NCBI GenBank assembly: GCA_016717725.1
Contig: JADKFA010000009.1
Span: 62,001 to 126,000, forward strand
Origin: Bacteroidota bacterium
GTDB taxonomy: Bacteria; Bacteroidota; Bacteroidia; AKYH767-A; OLB10
Direction: 5' to 3'
Length of the DNA stretch: 64,000 nucleotides
In this document: piece after piece, positions 8,351-18,991 of the stretch
How the letters are laid out: every line of letters starts with the position of its first letter
Position numbering within the stretch: position 1 is the stretch's first letter
Program-made: the position numbers and the translations under genes
The notes under the pieces: model-generated
The model's database searches: none
What the model saw: the letters and a program-made list of their open reading frames with translations, nothing else
Told to the model about the DNA's origin: nothing

Positions 8351-11300
8351 ATGATAAGGAATTTACTCTATTTATTTTTTTTATTTTTTCTTTCGATGGA
8401 TTCATCTGCCCAAACTCATTTGATGGGTAATGGAAACATTAGTACTTGTAGTGGGACTTTTTACGACAGTGGTGGTAGCGGAGGAAACTATGCGAACAAC
8501 GAAAATTTTACAATGACTATTTGTTCATCTGTTCCTGGAAATTGCGTTCGTTTAAATTTTACATTTTTTGATTTAGAAAATAATTTTGATGAAATGACTA
8601 TTTACAATGGTCCTAATACATCATCTCCACTTGTAGGTGTTTTTACTGGTAATGTTAGTCCAGGATTAGTAACTGGCAGTTCAGGATGTTTAACCATTGT
8701 GTTTACTTCAGATCCACTTGTTCGTTCTGCAGGTTGGGAAGCTTTAGTTTCCTGTGTGATTTGCAGTACTCCTGGATGCGCTACCACATGTAACGGTGGT
8801 GCCTCTCCGTCAAATGATGCATGTTCAGGTGCCATAAATATTGGAGTAATACCTGCTCCATCACCTTGCCCTGGTGGTATAGGAGCACTATCAAGTTTAA
8901 ATACAACTAATCTTTGTGCAAATCCTGAATTCCCATATACATCACTGTTAGGTTGTCAACCAGCTGGTAACATGTCAACACCTGCTGCAGATGTATGGTA
9001 TCGTTTTACCATTACGGGCCCGAGTTTAAATATTTCACTTTCTGGGGGACTTATTACTCCCAACGTTGGATTGTATGAAGGAAATACTTGTGCAGGTTTA
9101 ATTCCAAGAGGATGTGCGATTGGTGCTGCTGGAAATCTTAATGCTACATTCACTGGACTTGCTTCGGGTTCATATTACTTACAAGTGAGTGGAGGTAATG
9201 TTACTGATCAATGTAATTTTAATCTTACTCTTCAAAATAATTATGACTGTGCAGGATGTGTAATCCAAAGTAATTTAACTGCCATTCCTCCTCCAGTAAA
9301 TGGCATGTACCCTGCTGGACAACTTGTCAATTTCTGTTATACTGTTTCAGATTACAATCAAACTTCGGCTAACTGGTTACACGGAATTGTTCCAACTCTT
9401 GGACCTGGATGGGACATGAGTACATTCACTCCTGTATCTACCATAAATTGTTCAGGAGCCGGAACATGGAATTGGTATAATACCAATGTGACAAGCTCAG
9501 CAACAGGCACAGTTACTGGTCCTGGTTTTTACTATGAATCGAATTTAGGAAATGCAGGAGGTGTGGCTGATGGAAATCCTGGAAATAATTTTGGTGATAA
9601 TAATGGTGCGGGCAATTGCGACTGGACATTTTGTTTTTCCGTTCGAACAATTCCCATTGGATCTTGTGTTCCTGGAACAAGTTTAAATATTAATATCGAT
9701 ACATATGGTGATGGAGAAAGTGGATCATGGACATCTATAGCGTGCACACAAGATCCAATTACTAACTTTTTTGCAACTCTTAATTGTTGTCAAGCACCCA
9801 CAGTGGTTACAACAGATCCATTGTGTCTAGGACAAAATACAGGAACTGCTGTAGCTACGGGAATGGGAGCAAGTCCATGGGATTATGTTTGGACAAATAG
9901 CGCTGGTACAATTTTGTTAACACAAAACAACATACCAGGTACAAGTACTTTGAATAGTTTAGCTCCTGGTAGTTACACAGTCAGTGTTACTGACAATAAT
10001 GGATGTACCTCTGGTGCTGCTTTTACAATTACTGCTGCACCTGCTTTTTCTGCAGTAATGAACACAACAAATCTTACTTGCAACAACAGCAACAATGGTA
10101 CTGCTAGTTTAGTAATTAACGGTGGTACTCCAGGTTTTACATACTCATGGTCGCCGTCTGGAACAGGGGCAAATCCTATTGCTTTAGCTGCAAATAATTA
10201 TACGGTCACTATTACCGATGCCAATGGATGTACAACAACTGCCAATGGCACTGTTACTGAACCTGCAATCATAGTTGCTTCAACTGTGTCAAAAACAAAT
10301 GTAGATTGCAATGGGGGACAAAATGGAGCAATCACGGTTTCAACTGTTGGTGGAACTCCTGGTTATACTTATTCCTGGTCAAACGGTACAGCTGGTCCAA
10401 CAATTTCTTCTTTAACTGCTGGAGCATATACAGTAACGGTAACGGATAGCCGCGGTTGTACTGGATTTATGACAGTAGGTTTAACACAACCAACGCCCAT
10501 TGTATTAGCAATGTCATCCACTGCGGCAAGTTGTGGTAATAATAATGGAACTGCCTCTGTTGCAGCGTTAGGAGGAACACCAGGGTATTTATATTCGTGG
10601 TCACCTACTGGAGGAGCTACTGCATTTGCTTCGGGATTAGGTGCAGGAGGTTATAATGTAACGGTTACCGATAGCAAAGGTTGTACAATGTTAGGTAACG
10701 TTGTTGTTTCTAACTCTAGCGGACCTACAACAACAATTGCCTCCAGCGTAAATGTAACTTGTTTCGGAGGCAATGACGGAAGTGCTACTGCTAATGTAGT
10801 GGGTGGCGCAGCGCCAATCGTTTACAACTGGACACCAAGTGGTGGTAGTGGAATTTCTGCATCAGGATTAACTGCTGGGAATTATACGGTAACTGCAACA
10901 GACGGGGCAGGGTGTACTTCTGCTGCAAGTGTTGTGATTTCATCGCCGACACAATTAACTGCTACCATTTCAAATTCTGTACCTGTTACCTGTAGTTATG
11001 AAAATGATGGTTCATTGTCAGTTACAGGAAACGGTGGAACACCTGCTTACAGCTATAACTGGAGTGGAGGCTCGGTAAACGCTACTGACAATCTTCTTTT
11101 ACCTGGAACTTATACGGTAACCATTACCGATGGAAACGGTTGTACTGCTTCCACTAGTGGTACCGTTACGGCTCCTACATTGTTACAAATAAATATTTCT
11201 ACAAATACACCTGCAAGTTGCAATTTAGGTAATGATGGATCAACCACCGTTACCGCAATTGGGGGCACTCCAGCATACACCTATTTATGGTCAAATGGAA

Positions 11301-14300
11301 CTGTAGGTGCTACTAATAGTAGCTTAACTGCAGGGACATATACAGTAACAGCAACGGATGCTAACGGTTGCGTAGCTACGCAAATAGTTGTTATTTCCGA
11401 ATCTACTCCATTAAATCTTGTACTTTCATCTACGGGTACAACTTGTGGAAGTGCTAATGGAACTACTTCTGTAATCGTTAACGGTGGTACTCCAGGATAT
11501 TTATATAGTTGGAGCCCTAGTGGTGGCTCAGGGAATTCCGCAAGTGGATTGAATGCGGGGAACTATTCTGTATTAGTGACGGATGCAAATGGGTGTACTT
11601 CTATTGGAAACGTAAGTGTACCTAGTGCAAACGGGCCTGTATTAAGTGTCGCAAGCAGTAATAATATTACATGTCCCGGAGGAAACGATGGCGCTATCAG
11701 CATTAGCGTTGTAGGTGGCGCAATTCCTTATACATACTCTTGGTCGAATGGAGGTATAGGAACTTCTATTAATTCGTTATCTGCTGGAATTTACACGTTG
11801 ACAGTGACTGATAACAACAGTTGTAGTTCGGCAATTATTGTTAATTTAACTGAGCCTGCTGCATTTACTTTTGTAGATGCATCTACGACTGCGCATTGTG
11901 GACAAGCAGATGGCGATTTAACGATCACAGCAAGTGGTGGAACATCTCCTTATACATATTCTTGGTCGAATGGCGCATCAGGAAACAATCAAATTTCTAA
12001 TGTAGTGAGTGGAACGTATACGGTTACCGTTAGTGATGCAAATGGATGTACTTCTCTTTCAAGTGGAGTTATTGCAGATGAACCAGCTCCTACTCTTACT
12101 TTAAATAATAGTATTAATGCTTCTTGTTTTGGTAGTGCCGATGGGCGAATTCGTGTGAATGTATTAGGCGGAATTGCTCCGTATAATGTACTTTGGTCGA
12201 ATGGGACAGTAGGTCAATTAAATGATAACATCACAGCTGGAACCTATACCGCTACTGTTACAGACGCAGTGGGATGCACTGCTACTTTTCAATCAAGCAT
12301 CACAGAGCCTACAGCAATTAATTTAATTCCAAGCAGTACTTTAGCAACGTGTGGAAGTGCAAATGGAAGTGCCTCAATTGTTGCAAATGGCGGAACTGGA
12401 GGTTATAGTTATGCATGGTCACCCATTGGAGGAAATGGAGCTGCAGCAGCTAATTTAGGGGCAGGATCGTATACTGTTGTTGTAACCGATGCAAATGGAT
12501 GCACAGAACAAATGAATGTGAATGTTGGAAGTTCTAATGGCCCATCTGCTGTTGTACTTTTGCAAACGGATGTAAGTTGCAACGGTGGAAATAATGGCGC
12601 ATTAACTATATCAGTAAATGGTGGAGCTATTCCATATGTGTATGCTTGGTCGGCTGGTGGAAGTGGGACTTCAGGAGTTGGATTAACAGCTGGAGTTTAT
12701 TCGGTGACGGTGACAGATGGGAATGGTTGTTCTTCGATGGTTTCTGCAACGATTAATGAACCAACTGCATTAAATATTATTCCTAATTCATATACTTCTC
12801 ATTGCGGACAAGCAGATGGAAGTGCTGATATAATAGTGAACGGGGGTACACCAACCTATGCTTATACATGGTCAACGGGTACTTCTGTAAATAATACATT
12901 GAGTAATATTCCTGCTGGTTCGTATACGGTAACCGTTAGTGATGCTAATGGCTGTACATTTGCATCAACAATTAATATTCCAGATCAAGTAGGACCAATT
13001 GTTAGTGTAGCCACTCTCAATAATGTAACTTGCAATGGCGGTAACGATGGAAGTGTAAGTGTTGGAATTGCTGGAGGAAATAATCCTTTCAATTATGTTT
13101 GGTCGAATGGTGCCAGTTCAGCTACAAATTCAAATTTAACAGCCGGAAATTATACAGTCACTATTACCGATGCTTTCGGATGTACGTCAACGTTAGTAGC
13201 TAATGTCACCGAACCTGTCCTAATTCCATTAGCTTTTGTGAATACAATTTCCACCTGTGGAAATAGCAATGGATCGTCTGTTGTAACTCCTAATGGCGGT
13301 ACTGCTCCATACAGCTACAGTTGGAGCAATGGTTCCGTATCGTCTACTGCGAATGCACTCTCTGCTGGAGTATTTACGGTGACGGTAACCGATGCTCAAG
13401 GTTGTACGGTATCTGACAATACAATTATCAACAGTGCTGGTGGTCCCACTTTATTATTCGGTGGACAAACGGATGTAAGTTGTGCAGGTGGAGCAGATGG
13501 AACCGCTTCCGTTTTAGTCACTGCTGGAAATGGTCCTTTTACTTTTGATTGGCTTCCTACTGGCGGAATTACAGCGAATGCTACTGGATTATCTGTAGGA
13601 AATTATAAAGTGAGTGTGACCGATGCGAACGGTTGTAGCACCACTTTAAATTATAACATTTTAGAACCACTTCCACTTGTTGTAAGTAATTTAACAACTC
13701 CAGTTACTTGTAACGGGGGTAATGATGGCACTGCTAATATCGATGCTCAAGATGGAACTGCTCCTTATGTTTATGACTGGAATCCAGGCGGAATAATGTC
13801 AGCGAACAGAATAAATTTATCAGCTGGAAATTATGATGTAACGGTAACGGATGCTAAGGGTTGTACAAAACAAACTATAGCCGTTGTTACTGAACCTCTC
13901 GCCATTTCAGGAGTACCATCCATGGTAGATGCTGATTGTTTTGGAGGTAATACAGGCAGCGCTTCTATTGTGTCGGGTGGTGGAATTGCTCCTTATACTT
14001 TCTTATGGAATACCGGAGCGTCTACTTCTCAGATTACAAATTTAACAGCAGGTTCTTATACCGTTACCATCTCCGATAATAATGGTTGCACTCTTCCATC
14101 AACCATCATTGTTAGTGAAGCGTCTTCTATAAATGTGAATACTATTGTAACGGATGCAAGTTGTGGAAATGCTAACGGTACAGCTCAAGTAAATGCAAAT
14201 GGCGGAACAGGAGCTTTTGGATTCCAATGGTCGACAGGAGCCGCAACAACAACTATTAGTGGATTAACTGCAGGTGCTTATACCGTTATTGCTACCGATG

Positions 14301-17300
14301 CAAATGGATGTACGGCTACTACTCTTGCTGCAATAGCGAACTTGGGCGGACCAACCTTAAATGTTCTTTCTTCAAATGATATTTCTTGCAATGGCGGTAC
14401 CGATGGAAATGCAGAGGTGAATGTAACTTCAGGAAATGGCCCTTATACATATGCATGGATTCCATCAGGAGGAAATGCAGCTATTGCCAACGGACTAACT
14501 GCAGGAGCTTATGCAGTGAATGTGACAGATGCGAATGGATGTGTAACAAGTATTAATATTAATTTAACTGAACCAACTGCTATCAATCTTGCCTTGTCAT
14601 CCACGCAAGAAACTTGCGGCAGCGCCAATGGAACTTCTACAGTAATTGCAAATGGTGGATCAGGGGGATATAGTTATTCTTGGTCGAATGGAGATGTTAC
14701 TTCCAATGCAACATCACTATCTGCTGGAAATTATACGGTAACGGTTACTGATAATAATGGATGTTCTGAACAAGGAACTGTTCTAGTATCTACTCCTGCA
14801 GCTTTAACAACTAACGGAAATTCTATAGCTGCTACTTGCTTCAACGGAAACGATGGAAGCGCAATGGTCAATACCAACGGAGGATCTGCTCCATTTAATT
14901 ATGCGTGGAGTCAAGGTGCTGCAACAACTACTGTCAACGGATTAACTGCTGGAACGTATACGGTTACCGTTAGTGATGCGAATGGTTGTACTAGTGTTGA
15001 AGTTATTAACGTGGGACAAGCGCCCGCGATCAATTTAGTAACCAATACTACTTCGGCAACTTGTGGTGCCTCTAACGGTGACGCTACTGTGCTTGGTAAT
15101 GGTGGAACAGGAATTTTAACTTATGCTTGGTCTACTGGTCAAGCAGGGACAAGTATAAATTCACTTACTGCAGGATCTTATACTGTAACAGCTACAGATG
15201 CGAATGGATGTTCGGTAAACACAATAGCCGCCGTTGCAAATTTAGGTGGACCTACTGTAGCAATATTAAACACAACCGATGTTACTTGCTTTGGAGGAAA
15301 TGATGGATCTGCAGAAGTAAATGCGAATGCAGGTAACGGTCCATTCACTTATTCGTGGAGTCCATCAGGAGGAAATGCTGCACTAGCCAACGGACTTACT
15401 GCAGGAGCTTATGCAGTGAATGTGTCAGATGCGAATGGATGTGTAACTAGCATTAATATTAATTTAACAGAACCTACTGCTATCAATCTTTCTTTATCAT
15501 CCACGCAAGAAACTTGTGGCAATGCCAATGGAACTACTGCGGTACTCGCAAATGGTGGATCAGGAGGATACAGTTATACATGGTCGAATGGAGATGTTAC
15601 TTCCAATGTCACATCGCTATCTGCTGGAAATTATACAGTAACGGTTACTGATAATAATGGATGTTCTGAACAAGCAAGTATTATCGTTTCTACTCCTTCT
15701 GCTCTTACTACAAACGGAAATACAACAGCGACAACTTGCTTTAACGGAATCGATGGAAGCGCAACGGTCAATACAAACGGAGGAACTGCTCCATTTAATT
15801 ATTTATGGAACCAAGGTGCTGCCACCGCTACAGCTAATGGATTAACAGCTGGAACGTATACGGTAACCGTTAGTGATGCGAATGGTTGTACTAGTGTAGA
15901 AGTAATTAACGTGGGACAAGCGCCTGCAATCAATTTAATAACCAATACTACTTCTGCCACTTGTGGTGCATCTAACGGTGACGCTACTGTGCTTGGCAAT
16001 GGTGGAACAGGGGCACTAAGTTATGCTTGGTCTACTGGTCAAGCGGGAACAAGTATCAATACGCTAGCTGCTGGATCATATACAGTAACTGCAACTGATG
16101 CGAATGGCTGCACTTTTAGTACTACAACAGCCGTTGCAAATTTAGGCGGACCTACTGTTGCTATTTTAAACACGAATGATGTGAATTGCTTTGGAGGAAA
16201 CGATGGATCAGCAGAAGTAATTACGAATGCAGGAAATGGTCCTTTCACTTATTCATGGAGTCCATCAGGAGGAAATGCAACGCAAGCCACTGGTCTTACC
16301 GCTGGAAATTATGTTGCCGTTGTTACCGATGCAAATGGATGTGTAACGAATACTCCCATCCAAATTAATGAGCCCACTGCTTTGCAATTGCAGTTGAATG
16401 CTCAACAAGCTACATGTGGTTTAGCAAATGGAACAGCAACCGCAGTAGCGTCTGGTGGAGCTGGAGCTTACAATTATAATTGGTCGAATGGTACAACTGG
16501 TTCGAATGCGATAAATTCACTAATGAGTGGAAATTATTCAGTGACAATTACGGATGCTAACGGATGTACAATATCTACTTCAACAAATATCAGTAATGCA
16601 GGTGGTGCAACATTAGCGGTAACCAATGTTACACCTGCTTCATGTAATGGATATTCAAATGGAAGTGCAAGTATTATTATTGTAGGCGGCAATGGTCCTT
16701 TCAATTATAACTGGACACCATCAGGAGGAAATGCTTCTTCTGCTTCTGGATTAATCGCTGGAAATTATACGTTGGCGGTGACAGATGTGAACGGATGCGT
16801 GACACAACAAGTCGTGGTAATTTTAGAACCCACCCCATTAGCAAGTGTTCCAACAACAACTCCTACGCAATGTAACGCATCTAACGGTAGCGCACAGGTG
16901 CAAATATCAGGAGGTACGGGTGCATACACTTATACTTGGAATAACGGACAAAATACAAATACAGCAACTGGGCTTACCACTGGTAATTATACAGTAACCG
17001 TAAGTGACGCAAATGGCTGTACACTTTCTTCAACATTAGCCGTAAATGGTCTTCCCGGACCAAGTATCGATAACGTTACAACATCCAACGCATTGTGCTT
17101 TGGAGCAGCTAACGGTAGTGCACAAGTGCAAGTGAGTAGTGGCAGTGCTCCTTACAATTATGCATGGTCTAATGGTAGTAATAATCCAACAGCTAACGGA
17201 TTAAATGCCGGAAACTATGCAGTAACCGTAACGGATAATTTTGGATGTACCGATGCTGATATCTTCACGATTCAAGAACCACAAGTTCTAAGTGCAACTA

Positions 17301-18991
17301 CACAACCTATTCAAATGGTAAGTTGCTTCGGAGGAAATAATGGCTCTGCAAATACGATTGCAATGGGTGGAACTAATCCGTATACATATGCATGGTCCAC
17401 AGGTGCGAATTCTGTTACTGCGAATAATTTAATTGCTGGAACATATTCTGTCATCATCACCGATCTAAATGGATGTACGGAAGTGCAGAGCACAACCATT
17501 ACTGAGCCTACTCTTTTAGGTTTGACGCAAAATTCGGCAACCATGGTTTCTTGCTTTGGTGGATCAAATGGTGCAGCGCAATATGCGGCAAATGGCGGAA
17601 CTTCTCCTTATCAGTATTTATGGTCGAACGGAGTCACCACGGCAAACAATTCAAATATATCAGCTGGAAATTATACCATCCTTTTAACGGATGCGAATGG
17701 ATGTACTTCTACGAGTTCCGTAAATATTACACAACCAACTTTGCTTGCTTTTAATCCTGCAGCTATTACTCATGTGAATTGCTTCAACGGAAACGATGGA
17801 CAAGCCGTAGTGAGTTCTAACGGCGGTGTATCTCCGTATACTTATCAATGGTCGACAGGAAGTAATAATGCTTCTCTACAAAATTTAATCGCTGGAAATT
17901 ATTCAGTGACGGTAACAGACGCAAATGGATGTACCTCCAATCAGAATATTCAGGTGACCCAACCTACTGCCATTGCTATTCAACCTACCGTAAATGGAAT
18001 TCCGTGTTTCGGAATGAGTAATGCATCTATCAACGTTACTACAAGCGGTGGTGTTGGACCTTATACCTATAACTGGAGTAATGGTTCGAGTTCAAATGCA
18101 ATTTCTACTCTTCCACAAGGTATCTATACCGTGCAAATTTTAGATGCGCATTTATGTACTTTCGATACTACATTTATTGTTACAGAACCAACTGCTTTGC
18201 AAGCAAGCGTAAATCATCCTGATACCATTTGCATTGGACAAGCAACTAACTTAGTGGCAACCGTTAGTGGCGGAACAGCAGGCTATAGTTATTTATGGAA
18301 CACCAACCATACAGCAAATAATATTTCAGTAAATCCAACGGTAAACAATTTGTATTCCGTAATGGTGACGGATGCTAATGGATGTACAGAAACAGTTTCT
18401 AATATTCCAGTCTTAGTTTTTCCTGCACTTTCTCTTAGCATGACCGTTACTGAAGATTCCATTTGCGAAGGAGAAAGTACTGCATTGGCTGCCATTGCTG
18501 CAGGAGGTAACGGTGGTCCCTATACGTATACTTGGAATGCAATTGGAACGAATGTATCTGGATTCATATCCAGTCCCGATTCCAACTTCATTTATGCAGT
18601 GAGTTTGAGTGATGGATGTACTGTTTTAGAACCTAGCACACAACAGTTAGTTATTGTTCATCCTTTGCCCATTGTAAACTTCACTCCTATTGATCAGAAA
18701 GGATGTAATCCAGTTACCGTGAATTTCTCCTCTACCAGTATTACTACAAACGGTGCTACTTATTTTTGGAACTTTGGTGATGGGAATGATGGTAACGGAA
18801 AAAATATATCGCATACTTATGTAGAAGACGGCACTTACGATGTGAGTTTGTTTGTCTCTGATATTTATGGATGTGAAAGTCAGTTAACGCAGAATAATAT
18901 TATTACAGTATGGCCATTGCCCACTGCTTTTTATACAAGTCAACCACAAGAGGTAAGCTGCTGTATCTTCACATTGGGACTTTGGAGATAA
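8351..18991 (+). CDS. Giant secreted SprB-repeat adhesin (frame broken before its sorting domain)
   Basis: 3546 residues. Signal peptide (LLYLFFLFFLSMDSSAQ). Residues ~25-137 look like a CUB domain (CSGTFYDSGGSGGNY.. MTIYNGPN). About 150-300 looks like a PPC/carbohydrate-binding-type module (DVWYRFTITGPS..). About 305-478 is an unnamed Cys-containing module. From ~479 to ~3340 come 38 SprB-type repeats, each ending in TVTVTDANGCT-like motifs. About 3440-3525 is a PKD domain (FWNFGDGNDG.. SHTYVEDGTYDV), and a second PKD starts before the frame stops. The missing PKD remainder and a gliding-motility/T9SS type B sorting domain follow at once in another frame (to 19403), so this ORF as read lacks its secretion signal. 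Like flavobacterial SprB, such proteins are surface adhesins for gliding or attachment. The adhesion role is inference. Confidence 0.88.
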   Translation: MIRNLLYLFFLFFLSMDSSAQTHLMGNGNISTCSGTFYDSGGSGGNYANNENFTMTICSSVPGNCVRLNFTFFDLENNFDEMTIYNGPNTSSPLVGVFTGNVSPGLVTGSSGCLTIVFTSDPLVRSAGWEALVSCVICSTPGCATTCNGGASPSNDACSGAINIGVIPAPSPCPGGIGALSSLNTTNLCANPEFPYTSLLGCQPAGNMSTPAADVWYRFTITGPSLNISLSGGLITPNVGLYEGNTCAGLIPRGCAIGAAGNLNATFTGLASGSYYLQVSGGNVTDQCNFNLTLQNNYDCAGCVIQSNLTAIPPPVNGMYPAGQLVNFCYTVSDYNQTSANWLHGIVPTLGPGWDMSTFTPVSTINCSGAGTWNWYNTNVTSSATGTVTGPGFYYESNLGNAGGVADGNPGNNFGDNNGAGNCDWTFCFSVRTIPIGSCVPGTSLNINIDTYGDGESGSWTSIACTQDPITNFFATLNCCQAPTVVTTDPLCLGQNTGTAVATGMGASPWDYVWTNSAGTILLTQNNIPGTSTLNSLAPGSYTVSVTDNNGCTSGAAFTITAAPAFSAVMNTTNLTCNNSNNGTASLVINGGTPGFTYSWSPSGTGANPIALAANNYTVTITDANGCTTTANGTVTEPAIIVASTVSKTNVDCNGGQNGAITVSTVGGTPGYTYSWSNGTAGPTISSLTAGAYTVTVTDSRGCTGFMTVGLTQPTPIVLAMSSTAASCGNNNGTASVAALGGTPGYLYSWSPTGGATAFASGLGAGGYNVTVTDSKGCTMLGNVVVSNSSGPTTTIASSVNVTCFGGNDGSATANVVGGAAPIVYNWTPSGGSGISASGLTAGNYTVTATDGAGCTSAASVVISSPTQLTATISNSVPVTCSYENDGSLSVTGNGGTPAYSYNWSGGSVNATDNLLLPGTYTVTITDGNGCTASTSGTVTAPTLLQINISTNTPASCNLGNDGSTTVTAIGGTPAYTYLWSNGTVGATNSSLTAGTYTVTATDANGCVATQIVVISESTPLNLVLSSTGTTCGSANGTTSVIVNGGTPGYLYSWSPSGGSGNSASGLNAGNYSVLVTDANGCTSIGNVSVPSANGPVLSVASSNNITCPGGNDGAISISVVGGAIPYTYSWSNGGIGTSINSLSAGIYTLTVTDNNSCSSAIIVNLTEPAAFTFVDASTTAHCGQADGDLTITASGGTSPYTYSWSNGASGNNQISNVVSGTYTVTVSDANGCTSLSSGVIADEPAPTLTLNNSINASCFGSADGRIRVNVLGGIAPYNVLWSNGTVGQLNDNITAGTYTATVTDAVGCTATFQSSITEPTAINLIPSSTLATCGSANGSASIVANGGTGGYSYAWSPIGGNGAAAANLGAGSYTVVVTDANGCTEQMNVNVGSSNGPSAVVLLQTDVSCNGGNNGALTISVNGGAIPYVYAWSAGGSGTSGVGLTAGVYSVTVTDGNGCSSMVSATINEPTALNIIPNSYTSHCGQADGSADIIVNGGTPTYAYTWSTGTSVNNTLSNIPAGSYTVTVSDANGCTFASTINIPDQVGPIVSVATLNNVTCNGGNDGSVSVGIAGGNNPFNYVWSNGASSATNSNLTAGNYTVTITDAFGCTSTLVANVTEPVLIPLAFVNTISTCGNSNGSSVVTPNGGTAPYSYSWSNGSVSSTANALSAGVFTVTVTDAQGCTVSDNTIINSAGGPTLLFGGQTDVSCAGGADGTASVLVTAGNGPFTFDWLPTGGITANATGLSVGNYKVSVTDANGCSTTLNYNILEPLPLVVSNLTTPVTCNGGNDGTANIDAQDGTAPYVYDWNPGGIMSANRINLSAGNYDVTVTDAKGCTKQTIAVVTEPLAISGVPSMVDADCFGGNTGSASIVSGGGIAPYTFLWNTGASTSQITNLTAGSYTVTISDNNGCTLPSTIIVSEASSINVNTIVTDASCGNANGTAQVNANGGTGAFGFQWSTGAATTTISGLTAGAYTVIATDANGCTATTLAAIANLGGPTLNVLSSNDISCNGGTDGNAEVNVTSGNGPYTYAWIPSGGNAAIANGLTAGAYAVNVTDANGCVTSININLTEPTAINLALSSTQETCGSANGTSTVIANGGSGGYSYSWSNGDVTSNATSLSAGNYTVTVTDNNGCSEQGTVLVSTPAALTTNGNSIAATCFNGNDGSAMVNTNGGSAPFNYAWSQGAATTTVNGLTAGTYTVTVSDANGCTSVEVINVGQAPAINLVTNTTSATCGASNGDATVLGNGGTGILTYAWSTGQAGTSINSLTAGSYTVTATDANGCSVNTIAAVANLGGPTVAILNTTDVTCFGGNDGSAEVNANAGNGPFTYSWSPSGGNAALANGLTAGAYAVNVSDANGCVTSININLTEPTAINLSLSSTQETCGNANGTTAVLANGGSGGYSYTWSNGDVTSNVTSLSAGNYTVTVTDNNGCSEQASIIVSTPSALTTNGNTTATTCFNGIDGSATVNTNGGTAPFNYLWNQGAATATANGLTAGTYTVTVSDANGCTSVEVINVGQAPAINLITNTTSATCGASNGDATVLGNGGTGALSYAWSTGQAGTSINTLAAGSYTVTATDANGCTFSTTTAVANLGGPTVAILNTNDVNCFGGNDGSAEVITNAGNGPFTYSWSPSGGNATQATGLTAGNYVAVVTDANGCVTNTPIQINEPTALQLQLNAQQATCGLANGTATAVASGGAGAYNYNWSNGTTGSNAINSLMSGNYSVTITDANGCTISTSTNISNAGGATLAVTNVTPASCNGYSNGSASIIIVGGNGPFNYNWTPSGGNASSASGLIAGNYTLAVTDVNGCVTQQVVVILEPTPLASVPTTTPTQCNASNGSAQVQISGGTGAYTYTWNNGQNTNTATGLTTGNYTVTVSDANGCTLSSTLAVNGLPGPSIDNVTTSNALCFGAANGSAQVQVSSGSAPYNYAWSNGSNNPTANGLNAGNYAVTVTDNFGCTDADIFTIQEPQVLSATTQPIQMVSCFGGNNGSANTIAMGGTNPYTYAWSTGANSVTANNLIAGTYSVIITDLNGCTEVQSTTITEPTLLGLTQNSATMVSCFGGSNGAAQYAANGGTSPYQYLWSNGVTTANNSNISAGNYTILLTDANGCTSTSSVNITQPTLLAFNPAAITHVNCFNGNDGQAVVSSNGGVSPYTYQWSTGSNNASLQNLIAGNYSVTVTDANGCTSNQNIQVTQPTAIAIQPTVNGIPCFGMSNASINVTTSGGVGPYTYNWSNGSSSNAISTLPQGIYTVQILDAHLCTFDTTFIVTEPTALQASVNHPDTICIGQATNLVATVSGGTAGYSYLWNTNHTANNISVNPTVNNLYSVMVTDANGCTETVSNIPVLVFPALSLSMTVTEDSICEGESTALAAIAAGGNGGPYTYTWNAIGTNVSGFISSPDSNFIYAVSLSDGCTVLEPSTQQLVIVHPLPIVNFTPIDQKGCNPVTVNFSSTSITTNGATYFWNFGDGNDGNGKNISHTYVEDGTYDVSLFVSDIYGCESQLTQNNIITVWPLPTAFYTSQPQEVSCCIFTLGLWR
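9790..18400 (+). repeat. Array of 38 SprB-type protein repeats
   Basis: I counted 38 occurrences of the motif ending D-x-x-G-C (mostly TDANGCT or SDANGCT), spaced roughly 70-80 codons. Each module has the order C-x-x-x-x-G-x-x, NGGTxxYxYxWSNG, LxAGxYTVTVTDANGCT, followed by a TEPTAI-like linker. Modules with a CGxxNGT start and modules with a C(F/N)GGNDGS start tend to alternate. The DNA copies are diverged except in the sub-array at 14345-16144. Confidence 0.9.
14345..16144 (+). repeat. Two tandem 900-bp higher-order repeat units inside the adhesin gene
   Basis: The segment beginning GGCGGACC at 14345 recurs at 15245 and 16145, exactly 900 bases (300 codons) apart each time. Each unit covers four SprB modules in the same order, with the same linkers (NLGGPT.., TEPTAINL.., VINVGQAPAIN..) and close DNA similarity. 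A partial third unit continues for about 200 bases after 16145. This indicates a recent in-frame duplication or homogenisation. Confidence 0.88.

Noticed and set aside
15657..17754. Several 60-77-residue ORFs on both strands inside the giant adhesin
   Set aside because: Shadows of the repetitive SprB coding sequence in other frames.
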